NCBI GenBank assembly: GCA_026120035.1
Contig: JALRME010000054.1
Coordinates: 87,103-151,102 of the forward strand
From: Coleophoma eucalyptorum
Lineage: Eukaryota > Ascomycota > Leotiomycetes > Helotiales > Dermateaceae
Length of the DNA stretch: 64,000 bases
Direction of reading: 5' to 3'
How positions within the stretch are numbered: the first letter of the stretch is position 1; each line of letters starts with the position of its first letter. Position numbers and translations under genes: made by a program. Shown here in pieces: positions 37,671 to 49,658 of the stretch. The notes under the pieces are model-generated. The model searched no databases. It was not told the DNA's origin and was given only the letters and a program-made list of their open reading frames with translations.

Positions 37671-37762
37671 GGTAGGGTGGTGGGGTGGTAGGACGGTGGT
37701 GCGGTAGGACGGTAGGCGGTAGGGCGGTAGGGAGGTAAGGAGGTAAGGAGGTAAAGAGGTAG
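37671..37762. repeat. G-rich minisatellite (GGTAGG/GGTAAGGA units)
   Basis: About 90 bases made of variants of GGTAGGnC and GGTAAGGA in tandem, with more than ten GG or GGG runs at 2-6 base spacing on the plus strand. Confidence 0.75.
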
Positions 37763-38732
37763 TTGGGCCACGGAAGATCGGAGATAGCAAACCTCTCCAA
37801 TAACTGGCCAGCAGGACTGATGTGCTCAACGGGGACTAAAGCTGCGGCTATAAGAATCAGCCACCACCCCAAAAGGGAGCACACAAACAAACGAACGACA
37901 GTCGATATTATTACCTCGGATCTTCGACGACGGACTATCGGTTTTTGAGTTTGTGGGGAAGTCCAGAAGAGCCCATTCGGACAGCTTTTCCTGGCATTGA
38001 AGCACCATGGTGATTGCGTGTCTCCCCCCTGTCGGCATTCAACTCGACTGTATCATTCATTCATTCATGGTCGTTCTTGACACCAAGAACGCCTGATATG
38101 TGTGTCCCGTCCCATCTCTGCTCCCACGGTACAGGGCCAAGGCGCCGGGTCTGAGACGTTTCATGAGATACGAGTACATCTCAAGTTTGGACTTCTCTAC
38201 TCTCTTTCACTTTCTTCACCCTAGGGCACGTTCCCTCGGCCCGAGCTGAGCGAGTCTTGGGGAGCATCGCGTTGAGGAATTTTCGCATCTGGCTTGCTGC
38301 ATGAAACAGCCGGTCAGGACAGGACGTACAAGGCAACAGGAGCCGGGTCTGGTCAATTCGGTGCTCGGATGAGTTTCTCGTGCATGGAATGATTCTTGGG
38401 GGAGATTGAAAGTGCGGTCTAGCTAGAGAGTCGAGTATCATAATTAGGATCCAGATATATATAACTGGCGCTGAAAGGCGCGATGGGAAAAGCGGTCTCG
38501 CTTGGGTTGACGCGGAGGGTTGAGGTTTTGGGTCCGGGAGTCGGAGAAATCATGTTAAGCGGCCTTCTTTTATGAAGCCAGGCGAGCGAGAGGAGCGAGG
38601 AGAGCGAGGAGAGCGAAGTGAAGGGGGAAAAGGAGAAGGAAAGAGAGAGAGAGAGGAAGCGGAAGAGAGACGGTAGAGGAGAATGAATAGGTGTAGGGGG
38701 GTTGATAGACATGTTACTGTTAACGTTAATAT

Positions 38733-38795
38733 GGGTATTGATGCTGATACTGATGTTGATGTTGATGTTGACTATGACTATGACTATGACTATAG
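38733..38795. repeat. Trinucleotide/hexanucleotide tract
   Basis: Units of GAT/GTT/GAC/TAT: first GATGTT repeated, then GACTAT repeated four times. A frame across it encodes only Leu/Met or Asn/Ile repeats. Confidence 0.7.
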
Positions 38796-39314
38796 ATAGT
38801 GTTGTTGACTTCTGGGCTACGATGCCAGGCGTGGGTGGTGGTGGAGACGGGGCCCCTGTCCCCACCGCCGACGGAATACTATACCGTACGAGCATGCTAT
38901 AGGGTACGGTACTGTTCGTGCCTGGGCTGCAAAGGACGCTAGGAGCACTAACTGGCGCCTTTGATGGAGCTATTCCAGGGGTTGAATACAGGGTCAGTTA
39001 GGCTTGAAGATCATGAGCTGGGATAGGCCTGTCTCGGTCGCCAGGCACGACGACTACCTCAACTTCGACGGTTCTCCATTGTGCTGTATCCTTTTTGCTT
39101 TTGCTTCGGTTTTTGCTTCTGCCTTTATTGTTGCTTCGGCTCCGCTCTAGATGCTCGGCTCTGACGGGCTTGCCCTGATGTGCTTGTCCTCTTCCTCTGC
39201 CGTATTCCTTGCAGGCCAATCTAACCAGTCCGGTACGGTGCCGTCCAGTTGAGTACAGTAGAGTACATTACCCTACAACCGGATCCCTTGATATCCATCT
39301 TTACCTTCTGCTAC

Positions 39315-39367
39315 CCCTCTCCCCTCTCTCTCCCTCTCTCTCCCTCTCTCTCCCTCTCTCTCTCTCC
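39315..39367. repeat. CT microsatellite
   Basis: About 53 bases of (CTCTCTCC)n and (CT)n in the far promoter of the following gene. Confidence 0.8.
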
Positions 39368-40261
39368 GTGTACGCAAGGGGAGGAGACCACCCACTACGC
39401 TAGAAATGCCTTGCTCAATCTGATGTGAGAGGTGATGTAGCGGGTCAAGCGAGATGTTTGACCACCCTTCCCCTTTCACCTATCCCTCGACCTTTTTTAC
39501 CTTCACCCTCTCGTCGTCTCCTCTCCTCTCCGCTCCATATTGTTTGACTCGCATGACTCTCATCCGCCGCATCTTTGGTCCTACAACTGCATCCACTCCG
39601 ACTTCCACTTCCGCTTATACATCCGAGCGCCTGTGCCTTTCTGGCGCCGTCATCGTCGTCAGCGCCCACCTGCAGCCTCCCGCAAGCTATGTGTCAACAC
39701 GTTCAAGGACCATCACTGTGACTTGACTCTTTGATTCACGCGGACCCCATGAGCTGATGTGTGTCTGATCGGCTCGCGTCCGCTGCTGCAAATTCTGACT
39801 CCTACTATCGCCCAGCCTAGTGCGGTGCAACTACTAGATATACTCCTGTATTCGTCCAGGCCCTTACTTTTTCTTTTCCTACTTCCCTTCTGCATCTGCT
39901 CTCCATTTCTACCACCGCACCACATCCAACTCGACCTATTTCCATGCTAGTACTGTGTTCGAAACCCCTTATCCACCACTTCAAATGTCTAAAGATGCGC
40001 CAGTCATGATCTGACGGCCGGCACCACCACATCTTTTGGCTCAATTGATCCACGCGCTTTCACCCAGCGCTTCCAACGACGATCCATCATTTCAAGCAAA
40101 TCGGGAATATCATACACTCGCGGGTTTGTTTTGCCACGTTTAACCTACGTTGGACTCCAGTCTCTTCAACTCTATTGTTCGCTCGGGGAACTTGGAGATT
40201 ATCCAATACCATAAGCCAACGCCATTGCCCGATCCGTCAAACACAACCCCTATCCACCACT

Positions 40262-43193
40262 ATGGTCTCGAACGATTCCAATAGCGGCCCTGCCCAATCC
40301 AGGAAAAGCTCGTTCAAACGTATGCTAGACCTGGAGAGGAAGTCCAAGGTATGTAAGAGCACAAGGCAATAAAGCATGCCTGACCTACTATCCGATTGTC
40401 GCCTCTAGCCTCTGAATAGACTGTCCAGCTAACACGCGTTGTATATAGTTGGACCGTTTGCGGGCTTCTGCAAATTTCGCTGTTCAACCCGCTTCCTCTG
40501 CTGTACCAATCCCTTCCCGCCTTTCCTACGCACCTTCGTCTTCCCAGCCCCAGATGCTGCAAACGACAGGGCGTGCTAAAACCGTTCCTACCGTCCCTCC
40601 GGTTCCGATGGTCCCAACGACCGCGCTTAATGCTCCTCTCGAGCAACACACAATTGTTCAACTACCCAATTCCTCGTGGAAAGAGGAAACTGCAATATGT
40701 GCATCACCAGAGACACTGACGATAGAGATCCCGCCAAGGGAGATAGACGACGACTCCGATCGATCATCAATATGTCAATCTCCAGGTTGGGGCGATGCGA
40801 AGGAAAGAAAGCAGAAGCAGGAGGCCAGGGAGAAGCGAAGGAAGGAGAAGGCTCAGGCCGATAAAGACCGTTTGAAGGCAGAGAAGGAAAGGGCGAGGGC
40901 TGAAAAAGAGAAGGCTAGGTCTGAGAAAGATGCCAGAGAGGCAAAGAAGCCGAAGAAAAGGTTGACTAAAGGACCACCGACCAATAAGATATTCAACCGC
41001 ATATCGATCCCTATGGAAAGGTCTACTTCAGAACCTGTTGTTACACTTTATGAAGAGAAAGCTTCACAAAACGTCCCATCAAAACCATCCAGCTCAAGCA
41101 GTCGAAGATCGAGCTTGGAAGTTGGACTCAAGAGCCTAAGAAGTATGACTGGCTCGTGGAAACAAACCGAGGCTCCAGCACCAGCACAAGAACTTTCTAT
41201 AGATGCGGAGGGGTTCGTGGGCGGCTTGAAATTGCAAAATGAGAGAGAGCTTGCTCTCCAAAACCAGATCCGCAAATTGACATTAGACGAACCACCAGCA
41301 GTACTTTCCGGTAGATTCGAGAAACCAGCACAAACACGCAGCATGTCAGCAGGAGCTGTCTCGGGGGGAGCTGGATCAAAATTCCAGTATCTAGAGTTCG
41401 AACCAACCATGCCTCCTGAATTATCTGAATCAGATGTTGAGACCGATACCTTCCACAACCGAGCTTCCTATGCCGCAAGGATGTCCAAGCAACCGACATT
41501 CAATGACCAGGAATCATCAGCCCCCATCATTGAAAGAAAGATCAGGCGGCCTCGGAAGAATAGAGACTTGGACGATCAGAATGACAACAGGCAGTCTCTT
41601 GAGGAGCGAATGGGCTCAAGAGACGGTGGTACAAGTCCACTTTCCTGGAATGCTGAAACTACGAGGCGATCATCACAAACCTCCATCCCTTATTCCAAGA
41701 CCCGAGCGTCTTATGTAGACCGTGATATATATCCTGATCGCAAGGATTCAGATACGACCAACGGTGTGCACCAAGTTAGTCGTGGCCGTCCTGCCACCGC
41801 CTATCACACGGAACGTCGAGCTTCACACGTTCCCTCTTCTAGAACTTCCCAGTCTGCGAGTCGTTCTCATCAAAGATTTCTTTCCGTTCAGCCAGATTCG
41901 GTCAATGGATTGGACGACCAGCAGGGCTATGAAGAAGCGACCTTGAAATCCTGGGCAGAACTGGGAGAGGCACCTGCAAGATCGCGAGATAGCTACCATT
42001 CTTTCGTAGCTCGAAGTCAGATTTTACCACCTCACCAGCAACAAGCAAATTTACGAAGTGAGGATAGATCATCTAAGGTTTATCCAAGTTCCCCATCCTT
42101 CAAAAGCTTCAAGTCAGCTGCGCGAGCAGCCTTTTCTCGGAACTCACAAGTTCCACCATTGCCTGTCACCGGCTTGAGTGGCTCAATCCCAGGATACCAT
42201 TCTCGGTCTTCAGTCAGTCAAAGTTCCACAGAATCCCAAAAGGCACTGAGCAAGGCCGAGCGTATACTAGGTGAGACTGTTCTACCGGCACCTAAACCTA
42301 TCGGTATGCAACAGTCTAGACCAACAAAATCACAATCAAGCTCTCTTCTATCCTCAAGTGAGGGATCAATTCTTGACGAGGATTCAAATATAACTACACC
42401 AAGCGCTTCTCGGCCACAATCTCATAAAGGTGAATTCTCGCCAAGCAGAGAATCCGATCATCATGCTAGCACCCCGGCGGACCACATACCTCCGATGGCC
42501 GCTACTTCAAACTCCAAACATGGCGCAGACAGGTCTGGGACTTCACATATTGTTCAAGATAATACATATTGGCAAAGACCGGGTTTGGACGCTCATCGAA
42601 AGAAATCTTCATTTGACAATATATTACGCCGTCCTAGCCTCGCAAGATCTCTCTCAACTCCAGAACTACAACAGGATTTGAGCTTCCTGCCGCCATTAAA
42701 GCATCAGCCTCTTGAGCGGCCTTCAAAAGGCAAAGAGAAGGATGTGACTGGACAGTACCCAAGTAAGGCCATGGATGCAGAACTCAATGAGAAATCGTTA
42801 GCTCGCTCTGCTTCTACCACGATCCAAGGGCAGAAGCCCGCACTGACCAAGGAAGGTGGCGGCCAGTATCTTCAGAATGCCCGCTTGAACGTGCTTCGTA
42901 CAAGTCCTAAATCCAAGTCTGGCTCACCTGGGTCGGCGGCTGGCACCAAGTCTGGACCGGATTCTATCGGGAAAATGTTTGTTGTATGTTGCTCTTGTCT
43001 CTACTTCCACGATTTACCATCAAAAGTATACGAATGCATGACCAATCCCGATAACGTTGTGGAGGATAAGGATCTTGGTGTCTCTGGTCAAATCACAACC
43101 ATGGTCAGATGCCCTTGGTGTGGACATGGTATGAGCACCTCTTGCTGCTCTGGAATCTTGACCACGTTGCAAATCGTCCAAAAGCTCCATTAA
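40262..43193 (+). CDS. Large disordered protein with C-terminal cysteine/zinc domain (943 aa, 2 exons)
   Basis: Exons are 40262-40348 and 40449-43193, joined in phase 0; the ATG at 40262 is the first in frame. Residues 1-105 are Ser/Pro-rich. A highly charged single helix (about 145-200, EKRRKEKAQADKDRLKAEKE-like) follows, then about 650 residues of Ser-rich disorder with many R-x-x-S and S-P sites. The last 75 residues form the only compact part: V-V-C-C-S-C-L-Y-F-H-D-L-P-S-K, then M-V-R-C-P-W-C-G-H-G-M-S, then a C-C pair. Two CxxC-like pairs plus histidines suggest one or two zinc ions. I recall this C-terminal domain as conserved in ascomycete proteins without known function, so the name stays descriptive. 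The Ser-rich, phosphosite-dense body suggests a signalling or cortical scaffold, which is inference. Confidence 0.85.
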
Positions 43194-45194
43194 AAACACG
43201 CGAGTATGCTATGGACAAAAAAGGTGTTTATGTAAAGGTGTAGGCTCAGAAATCCCCACAGTAAGATCTTCTGTGCACATTCTATATACAGGGGATATTT
43301 GCATATGAATATTTTGCGCTTCAATTATCCAGCATTGACGCGTGGATTTGAATTTAACAGCGGGTTTAAGAAAAAGTTGGCATGGTTGCTTTGCTTGGCT
43401 ATGATGCTTCAAGTACTTAGTGCCTACGGAGGCGCGCTCTTTAGATACTCGTCGCTTTGCTAGTAGCAGCCTATCATATAATCTTATAAAAATTATGAAA
43501 TACGGATCCTCCATACTGATAACAGCCCTGGGTGTGAAACTAGCTAGGTACGATAAGTTTCATGCTTGTGTGCCATTCCTGGCAGAGGATTCCAGAAAGC
43601 GTGACGTTATTGGCATCCCCAATCCTTTAAGTCGAATTTGCACTTTACTTGTACCATATTAGGGATTTTGAGTAGCTGAGTTGAATATGGTTTAGTGCTT
43701 AGAGTCAACAACTAAAACTAAATAGTGGTCACCAGCTATCAACCGCCAATAACAAGATCTAGGAAACCTATGGCAATATGCATTCTCCAACACTCCAGAA
43801 AAAAAATCAAAGACTTTATTTAGTTGCTATACATTCCTTCGTACGATTTTTTGGTGGTGATAGACTTATGCTGTCTGAGGATGATGCTATTGATAACACG
43901 TACAAAGGTCGTCCTTGGTGGAGTCTGGTTACCAGTCTTTCACGAATGTGCCAGTTGAAAATCACTTGGTTCTGAAGCCTAGTCAGCAAGAATTCCAATC
44001 TTATACCACAATAATTCGTCACTATATAAGTCCGTATCTCAGTAATTGCTGCTATGCTTCGTATGCACATTCCTAACAGCTACGAACTATTGCTACGGCC
44101 ACATCGCTACCCTACTAAGTTCCTCAGCAGCTCGCCAAGGTCGGGTTGAAATCAGCGATCATAGCCGCAATTTCTCACACTTGTCCGCTTGATAGTCACT
44201 AAATCTTCGTGTTGATCGGCAACATTCTTACACAAATTCCAGAATCCGCTCCGCCAACGGCTCCGGACTGGTTCGAAATTAGGCGAGCATGTCGTTGCAT
44301 AGCATGCCATTAATTCTTCTCTAGATAGAATCGCTTAGTATTGTATTAAGACCACAGTATTAACATCTCTTCGGTGAATGCGAGGCTCAAAGCAATTAGA
44401 TTTGTCGGCAATTAGATGAGGAGACGTAATAAAGTGAAGAGGGATACTCGGGGTTCAATAGTGTTTAGTGTTGTTTTTAGACTTCTTACATGCCGGCCAG
44501 GAGAAACAATCTTGATACTAAGAGACTAGAGATTCTATCTGGCTTGTTGGAAAGTTGAGATATTGATCAACAAAGAGGATTCAGGTTTATAAAAGCCCGT
44601 CATAATTCAATCTGGATGAGTGAAATTTCCCAAGAACCAATCCAAGAATTATACTACCACTGTAATTCCATACCAACAGTGGTCGACCTTTTGAATACCC
44701 TTCAAGGAGCTGTCCTATACATGGAAAATTGGAGGCGGTCTTGGCTCACTGGAGCCAAACAAGCAACTTGTGGTGAATACGGAACCTTTAAACAAAACTA
44801 CCAAGCTCTCGTGTCGGGATATTAGACATATATCCATATTATCCAGAGATCTAAGGACTTGCTAGGACCTTCAGCAACCTACATAGAATTTGGGAGGTGA
44901 TTGATGAGGGAAATCTTACGCACACAAGATAAAGTGGTTACATATATGAGTTGCCTTTCTCGCCAGGGTGCTGTATTTCAACGCATTTCATAGTCATCTG
45001 ATGTCTGATGAATGAACTTATTCTTGCATACACGAAGTGCCTCAGGGTGGTACAAACTGTTAAATAAGGTCAGAAATGGCGTGTTGCCCCCATTTTAGGG
45101 TGCACAGACCGTATCTACCTATCTACATATACCAGACTCTCCATAGTCTCAATTCTGTAGATTTTACAACAGTTTCCAGTTTGACAAAAGGAGC
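43194..45194. other. Intergenic region, no gene seen
   Basis: AT-rich 3' flanks of two convergent genes. A 69-codon ATG frame at 44616-44825 has no support beyond its length. Confidence 0.45.
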
Positions 45195-46832
45195 CTATAC
45201 AACAGGGCCGCTATATCGATGCCTTCCCCATCCAACATAGAAGGCGACGCCAAAACAGAGCCACCCACCCATGACCACAATGCTGTAGTTCATGTTCACA
45301 GCCGAGACTGGCTGGACGCTTGGGAACGTACTAAACAGCATTGCTATGCTTAACCATAACATTGCGATCATATTGGTGATTGGACCCAAGACCGATCCCA
45401 GCTTAAAGGGGCCATACTCAGACTCCTTGAGCTTCCTTCTCCCATGAACAAACATGTAGACAATCGGCAAGAGGTATGAAGCATACATTCCAAGAACTGC
45501 CATGGACAAGATTGCATTGAAGGCGGTTGTATTGCCGAGATAAATAAATCCTAACAACACCTGCACAGTTGTTACAGAAACAACTGCTCTCACTGGGACT
45601 TGCAGTCCGGGATCTATATGAGAGAAAAACTCTGGAAAGGGGGTAGCTGCATCTCGCGCAAAGGACCAGTATGTGCGGGAGGTTGACGTACAGCCTGCTG
45701 CATTTGCCGCTACTGCGGTCAAGCTTAGTATCAGGGTGAGAACTGTTGCTCCTGCCTTGCTTCCGGTCGTATTGAGGAAGAGTTGCATGAATGGGAAACC
45801 TGTCGGTGATGCAAGGAGGTCGTCAAGGTTTCCAAGCGAGTACAGCAGCATCAAACAGAAACCAAGCCCAATTATTCCGTTTACAAGTACGCTTCCAACC
45901 ATCGCTATTGGGATGTTGCGAGATGGTTTGGGAAGCTCTTCTGCCAAATGGCAAGAGGCATCATAACTGGTATTTGTTAGCACATAACTTGATTGCTAGT
46001 CGCACACTCACCCTAAGAATGGATATGCAGTACTCAGTAGACCAACTAGCCATGAGATTCCATCGCTCGACCATCCGCTTGTATTTGTGACCTCGGTGAA
46101 GACAAAACTGGAATCGTGCTTGGGAGCCATGATGCCGAGCACTATCATTATTGCTACGAATCCAACGACGTGAATGACAGCGGCTGCAAGATTTGTATGG
46201 GGAAGGACTCGTGAACCCCAGATATTCACGATTGCTGAATATGTAAGAACCAACCAGTATAGCATTGTTCCTTGATACCGCTGAGGGCTGTACGTGTCAG
46301 GGTAGCTAAGGACTATCAATCCTTGAAACTGCAACCCTGCTGCAAATGCAGCCGATGCCGTGAGCACTATTTGTCCTCCAATAGATATCCAGCCAGTAAA
46401 CCATGATGCCACCATCATCTGGTTTCCTGGTGCTAGCGCCGCCACCCAATGGTATTGGCCGCCTGCTGTTGGGTATATGGATGCCATTTCTGCGAGCGAG
46501 CATGCGATTGCTATTGTACCAATGAATGATATGATGCTGAGAATTTTTGTCAGTTTGCATCTCTTGACTAGAGCTCATTTAACTTGCTAGTTGTAAAAAA
46601 GGCATGGGGCACCTCCATTTGTCAGTGCTGCTGCTACAACACTTGCCAGTGCTTCCCAGGTTGCCATCAATGCGAGGCAAAGTGACCCAAGAGACCAGAT
46701 AGAGAAGTCTTTTCGAAGCTCATGTACATGCCCAATTTGAGAAACATCCCCATGGACATTGGCATGCTTGATTGATGCCTCAACATCAGGAAATTTATCC
46801 ACCATCTCCTTCATATCAATATGCTCGTCCAT
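45195..46832 (-). CDS. APC-family amino acid/choline/GABA permease (513 aa, 3 exons)
   Basis: Plasma-membrane proton symporter of the amino acid/choline transporter family (fungal GABA or choline permease type), with about 12 hydrophobic segments. Exons on the minus strand: 46588-46832, 46012-46536 and 45195-45966, all phases 2. The N-terminal cytosolic stretch ends in F-S-I-W-S-L-G; then come SFIGTIAIACSLAEMASIYP and TAGGQYHWVAALAP, the hallmark of this subfamily, followed by G-W-I-S-x-G-G-Q. Later come D-A-S-C-H-L-A-E-E-L-P-K-P-S-R-N-I-P (binding/gating loop) and S-R-T-Y-W-S-F-A-R-D. Intron 1 (46537-46587, 51 nt) starts with GC: the junction TA|GCAAGT ... CTCAG|C gives F-Y-N-Y-I-I-S-F, whereas the nearest GT (in GGTGCC) would delete conserved residues. 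Divergent from the copper amine oxidase gene, which suggests import of its substrate or of related nitrogen sources. The exact substrate cannot be read from sequence. Confidence 0.93.
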
Positions 46833-47409
46833 TGTAACAACCCTGTGAATATATGCAAATAACTGTGGTCTTGGAGGAAGCACGAATTCAAGAAGTACTT
46901 TAAATTTGGTCGAAAGATTTGGGAAGCATTAGGAATCGATGGGCATGAAAAGGGAGAATGCAGATACTATGAAGTCAACGAGTACTATGCTAGGTAAGCA
47001 GGATGTATACATTGCGCTTTGCGGTAAAAAATCCTCGATATGGGGCTAGCCTGTAACCAGTACACGTTCTTATCAGTTTACTGCAGGTTGGGTTATAGTT
47101 TGTCAAGCACCAGATATCCAGGTTCACTGATAGAAGAGATAGAAGAAATACAGGGTAAGTCAGTCTTGTTGCTGCGGCTCGCTTACGGTTCAAATTTTAT
47201 ACCCGACGGGTAGCGGGTAGATTGTCACGGATATCGGATAATATATTGGAGATGGTATGGAAAGCTTCGGGTTCTTTGACACTTGGCGTGTAATAACAAC
47301 TAGTCATGCTTGTGAAGAGACAGTGATATAGCTATAAAACCTCCAAAAACTCCTACTTCCTGCTTTACACTATAATCGCCACTTAACCCCTCTTTTGAGA
47401 AACATCTTC
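46833..47409. promoter_or_regulatory. Divergent promoter of permease and copper amine oxidase, with GATA sites
   Basis: 577 bp between two start codons. Matches to HGATAR, the site of the nitrogen regulator AreA/Nit2, occur at 47128-47133 (TGATAG) and 47137-47142 (AGATAG), a close tandem pair, and inverted at 47070-47075 (TTATCA). A TATAAA lies at 47333-47338, 77 bp before the oxidase start. Confidence 0.55.
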
Positions 47410-49658
47410 ATGGCACCTCATCCTTTGCAGCAACTCTCCGTTCGCGAGGCACACCAAGCACGGGACTTGGTCCGAGCGCAACACAAGAATGTTGTCATTG
47501 ACTTTCGGACCATTTCACTAGAAGAGCCTCCAAAGCTTGAGTTACAGAAGTTTCTGGCCCTGGAGCACAGCGGTGCCCTATCCCCTACTTCTCCGCGTCC
47601 CGCTCGTCTTGGGCGCGTACACTACGATGTCGTTGGGGCTAGCAAGATTCCAGAATATCACGAGTCTGTTGTTGATATAGTGACAGGAAAGGTGGTCAGT
47701 CATGAAATCGTAAACTCCGCTCATCACGCCTCTTTGACAATGTACGCCTCCCCACAACTCCAGTTGAAAATCGGCTACTAACATGTAGCAGGGGAGAGTT
47801 CGATCATCTCGTGGAAGCCGTCTGGGCGTCACCTCTTTTCAAAGCCGCAATCGCAGAGTTTAACCTTCCGGAAGGGTTTGAGGTTATTGTTGAGCCATGG
47901 CCTTATGGCGGCTCTCTTCTGGAAGAGGATCAAAAGCGTCACTTTCAAGGGCTATGCTTTGCTCAGGACAAACGCTCAGGTAATCCAGATTCGAACTTCT
48001 ATGCATATCCACTGCCTTTGATCCCGATCATGGATGCAGTAACTCGTGAGGTCACTAGAATCGATAGACTGGCTACGGGTGGACAAGAAGACGGGTTCAT
48101 CGTTGGTACCAATAAGCCTGGTGTCATTGATCATTGTGTATCATCTGAATACATTCCCGAGCTACTGGCAAATGGACTGAGAAAGGACCTGAAACCCATT
48201 AACGTCTTGCAACCTGACGGTCCATCTTTCACTGTCACGGATGAGAGTTTGGTCGAATGGCAGAAGTGGCGATTCAGAGTCGGTTTTAATCATAGGGAAG
48301 GAGCAACAATCCATGATGTACACTATGATGGAAGAAGCATTCTGTACCGTTTAAGCATAAGTGAGATGGTAAGAAAGATTAATATAGTATTAAAAGTCTC
48401 TGACTAACATAGAAATAGACGGTACCGTATGCCGACGCTCGGGCTCCTTTCTTCCGGAAGCAGGCTTTTGACTTTGGCGATGGAGGTGCAGGTAACTGTG
48501 CAAACAATCTTCAACTGGGTTGTGACTGTCTTGGAACAATCAAGGTAAGTAAGACCACCCTAGTCTACACCGCGGTACTGACACCTCCCCTCAGTATTTC
48601 GACGGAACGACAACCGCAGGGGATGGGACTGTATCCGTTAGTCCAAACGTAATCTGTCTACACGAACAAGACAACGGTATCGGTTGGAAGCATACCAACT
48701 GGCGCACAGGACGAGCAGTTGTGACGCGCCATCGAGAACTAGTGGTCCAATTTATTATTACGCTCGCAAACTACGAGTACATCTTCGCATACAAATTCGA
48801 CCAAGCGGGTGGAATTACAGTCGAGACAAGAGCCACTGGTATTGTATCAGTCGTTGCCATCGATGAGGGCAAAAAGTCACCGTACGGAAATGTGGTCAGT
48901 CCTGGAGCATTGGCGCAAAACCATCAACACATTTTCTGCGTCCGTATTGATCCAGCAATTGACGGTGCAAATAATACTGTGATCCAGGAAGAATCGCATG
49001 CTGTAGAAGACAAAGAGCAGAATCCATATGGCAACTTTTACGCTGTTAAGCAAACCGTAATTTCCAAATCACAATGGGCTGATGCCGCACCGCAAAACAA
49101 CCGCATATTCAAGATGATCAATCCTCATATTCACAACCCTGTTAGCGGCCGGAACGTCGGCTACAAGTTCACACCGGCGCCAACTCAAATGTTGCTTGCA
49201 CAAGAAGGCTCGATCCAAGCTCGGCGAGCACAATTTGCCAAACATCATGTCTGGGTGACCAAGTACAAAGACGGTGAGCTGTTTGCCGGCGGTAGATATA
49301 CCCTCCAGAGTCAAGATGAGATTGGTGGAGTCTCAGACGCTGTGAAAAGGGAAGACAAAGTTGACGATACAGACGTGGTTGTCTGGAATGCTTTTGGTCT
49401 CACTCATAATCCTAGAGTCGAAGATTGGCCTGTTATGTGAGTTTCCCTTTGCTTCTATTGCTTATATGTTGCTTTGGAGATTATAAGCGTTGCTAACTTT
49501 ATTTTGCAAGGCCTGTGGAGATTCATGAGTTGCACATCAAGCCTGCTGACTTCTTTACTGGAAATCCGTCTATAGATGTGCCTTCGAGTAAGAATCTCAG
49601 CTCAGTTCTTGTTAAGGGTACGGAAGATTGCTGTTCTAAAGATAAGTCTAAGTTATAA
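47410..49658 (+). CDS. Peroxisomal-type copper amine oxidase (674 aa, 5 exons)
   Basis: Oxidises primary amines to aldehyde, ammonia and H2O2, using copper and a self-made topaquinone (TPQ). Exons are 47410-47741, 47792-48368, 48419-48544, 48595-49436 and 49511-49658. The TPQ motif T-L-A-N-Y-E-Y gives precursor Y405. The catalytic-base aspartate is D321 in A-F-D-F-G-D. Copper ligands are H455 and H457 (N-H-Q-H-I-F-C) and H616 (L-T-H-N-P). The N2/N3 domains are present before the catalytic barrel, and the length matches yeast-type enzymes (Hansenula AO, 692 aa). The protein ends S-K-L, a canonical PTS1, so import into peroxisomes with catalase is expected. Acceptor 2 is a tandem TAGCAG; the upstream AG adds one residue. 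It shares its promoter with an amine/amino acid permease. Confidence 0.96.

Larger units (their letters stand above)
36764..40261. other. Intergenic region rich in simple repeats
   Basis: 3.5 kb without a supported gene. Contents: a G-rich minisatellite, a GAT/GAC-type trinucleotide tract, an AG-rich tract near 38580-38690 and a long CT microsatellite, each listed separately. From 39,900 on the sequence is C/T-rich and probably promoter and leader of the next gene. Frames across these tracts encode repeats of Ser, Pro or Leu and are composition artefacts. Confidence 0.45.

Noticed and set aside
38419..39479. Several frames rich in Ser, Leu, Arg or Asn/Ile repeats
   Set aside because: They are translations of microsatellites and AG/CT tracts.
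44616..44825. 69-codon ATG frame
   Set aside because: No family resemblance; short and in AT-rich intergenic DNA.
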